Part shown: piece by piece, positions 14,367 through 15,446 of the stretch
Numbering within the stretch: position 1 is the first letter of the stretch
How the letters are laid out: each line of letters starts with the position of its first letter
Assembly: GCA_047608975.1 (NCBI GenBank)
Contig: JBLFYM010000139.1
Span: 1 to 15,446 of the forward strand
Direction: 5' to 3'
Length of the DNA: 15,446 nt
Source of the DNA: GCA-2715965 sp047608975
Lineage (GTDB): Bacteria; Verrucomicrobiota; Verrucomicrobiia; Limisphaerales; JAYPXF01
Notes under the pieces: generated by a model
Told to the model about the DNA's origin: nothing
The model's database searches: none
Seen by the model: the letters and a program-made list of their open reading frames with translations, nothing else
Position numbers and translations under genes: made by a program

Positions 14367-15446
14367 ATGGTCATACTCGGAATACTTTTCCTGATGTTCG
14401 TCTGCGCGGGGCTCTACGCGCTCAGGATCCTGTTCGCGAAAGGCCGGGAGATATCTTTCGAACATCGCTTCATGATCGCGGCTGCGCCGCTGCTGGTGTG
14501 CCTGATGTTTTCGCTGCTGGTTTACAGCGTGATTCGCATGCCGGGTAGGGATTGGAACGCCGCCCGGATCACCCCGAGCGTGGCGTTGAAATTCGGTTAC
14601 ACGCTTTACTATCCGGCCAACCAGGGACCGATTCTGAACACCCTGTATGCGCCGATCACCGCGGTGGCATATCTGCCGGCCGCGTTGGGGAACGATCCGA
14701 CCAGTGCGATCCTCATTGCCGGGGCGATTAACACAGGAAGCATGGCGTTCGCGATGTTGTTCCTGCTCCTGGCGCTGAAAGGACCGGAGCAGAATACCTT
14801 GAACCGCAGTTTGCGCTGGGCGTTGTGGGTGCTTGGAGTGGCGGCCATTTACAGTCACGCCGGGATCAGCTACGCAATTCAGTCCATCCATGCGGATGCG
14901 CCGGCGATGGGGATGATGTTGGTCGCATGTACGCTCCTGATGCTGGCCGGGGACAAACCGAGTTTCCGACGTTTGACGGTCGCGGCGTTGTTGGCCGCAT
15001 GCGCGGGCTTCTCGAAACAGATTGAAGTCTTTTGTCTGCCGGGAATCTTCTTCTATCTAGGGTTCGTCTTTGGCTGGCGGAGTGCCTTCACATTCGCCGG
15101 ACTCGTGGCCGCCTGGGCGGGAGTCTGCGTGGTGGTATGCAGTGCTGTATTCGGGGGCTTCGAGGCGATGATGTTCAACATTGTGGAGGTGCCCAGTCTT
15201 CATGCCTGGAAGGGACCGAAGGTGGCGATTCTGATCAAGTCCTTCATCAAGCTTATGCTGGGAGGCGGATTCATCCTGCTGCCCTTGGCGCTCTTCGTGG
15301 TTCGGGCCTTTGACCGCTGCAAAATTTCAGTGGCTGGAGTTGGCGGGGTTCTGAACCAAAATCGTTGGCTCCTGCTGATCTTCGCGGGGGGCACCATGAC
15401 CATTGGTTCGGTGCTCGGAGAGGTGAAGATCGGCGGCATGGAAAAT
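14367..15446 (+). CDS. Polytopic GT-C-like glycosyltransferase (GT39/GT87 style), 3' end outside window
   Basis: From ATG 14367 the frame is open for exactly 360 codons to the window edge. The protein is very hydrophobic, with membrane helices near 2-23, 36-56, 96-107, 112-137, 150-170, 178-194, 203-215, 223-236, 240-262, 297-312 and 334-350. After helix 2 comes an external loop beginning GRDWNAAR (60-67), with an acidic residue where GT-C enzymes carry their catalytic Asp, followed by YYPANQGP (80-88) and LYAP (93-96). Further GT-C-like marks are HADAP (175-179), SKQ (216-218) and KIGG.EN (354-360). Such proteins move sugars from polyprenyl-phosphate donors to lipids or proteins on the outer face of the inner membrane. 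It follows the SDR by 49 bp on the same strand and is probably the same transcription unit. Acceptor and donor are unknown. Confidence 0.82.
   Translation, partial: MVILGILFLMFVCAGLYALRILFAKGREISFEHRFMIAAAPLLVCLMFSLLVYSVIRMPGRDWNAARITPSVALKFGYTLYYPANQGPILNTLYAPITAVAYLPAALGNDPTSAILIAGAINTGSMAFAMLFLLLALKGPEQNTLNRSLRWALWVLGVAAIYSHAGISYAIQSIHADAPAMGMMLVACTLLMLAGDKPSFRRLTVAALLAACAGFSKQIEVFCLPGIFFYLGFVFGWRSAFTFAGLVAAWAGVCVVVCSAVFGGFEAMMFNIVEVPSLHAWKGPKVAILIKSFIKLMLGGGFILLPLALFVVRAFDRCKISVAGVGGVLNQNRWLLLIFAGGTMTIGSVLGEVKIGGMEN

Noticed and set aside
1..15446. Selenocysteine, CRISPR, prophage or IS content
   Set aside because: FdhA has Cys at the metal site, and I found no repeat array, transposase, integrase or structural phage gene.

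Overview
The window looks like chromosomal DNA of a Gram-negative, moderately GC-rich heterotroph. Verrucomicrobiota, or the neighbouring PVC phyla, fits best. This is inferred from protein style: a Tat-exported Gfo/Idh/MocA oxidoreductase, a HEAT-like repeat protein, an exported MsrB-MsrA fusion and a GT-C membrane protein. There is no rRNA or other phylogenetic marker to settle it. Most starts lack a clear Shine-Dalgarno sequence; the GMC oxidoreductase gene is the clear exception. I see no CRISPR array, insertion sequence, integrase or phage gene.

Layout. (1) 1-2464, minus strand: a two-gene operon, a GT4 glycosyltransferase followed 1 nt later by a GH13_18 sucrose-phosphorylase-family enzyme cut by the left edge. 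The enzyme resembles E. coli YcjM (glucosylglycerate phosphorylase), so the pair probably handles a glucosylglycerate-type compatible solute. (2) 2685-3965, minus strand: a HEAT-like repeat protein with an uncertain N-terminus, then tRNA-Gly(GCC) with an encoded CCA and an AT-rich inverted repeat overlapping its 3' end. (3) 4084-6693, plus strand: a Tat-exported Gfo/Idh/MocA oxidoreductase and an exported MsrB-MsrA methionine sulfoxide reductase fusion. (4) 6733-11129, minus strand: a complete two-gene NAD-linked formate dehydrogenase, with a NuoE-NuoF fusion as the diaphorase subunit and a Cys-ligated Mo/W catalytic subunit. (5) 11397-15446, plus strand: a compact cluster of a small one-TM protein, a translationally coupled GMC flavoprotein, an extended SDR, and a GT-C-like polytopic glycosyltransferase cut by the right edge.

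How the genes work together. The FDH genes form one catalytic unit (formate to CO2, electrons via Fe-S clusters and FMN to NAD+). The GT4/phosphorylase pair suggests synthesis and phosphorolytic recycling of a glucoside. The right-hand cluster is the least explained part. A membrane-anchored GMC oxidase whose accessory domain appears split off as a separate protein, a 3beta-HSD-like SDR and a lipid-linked-sugar-type transferase suggest oxidation and glycosylation of a membrane-associated alcohol, but the substrate cannot be read from sequence.
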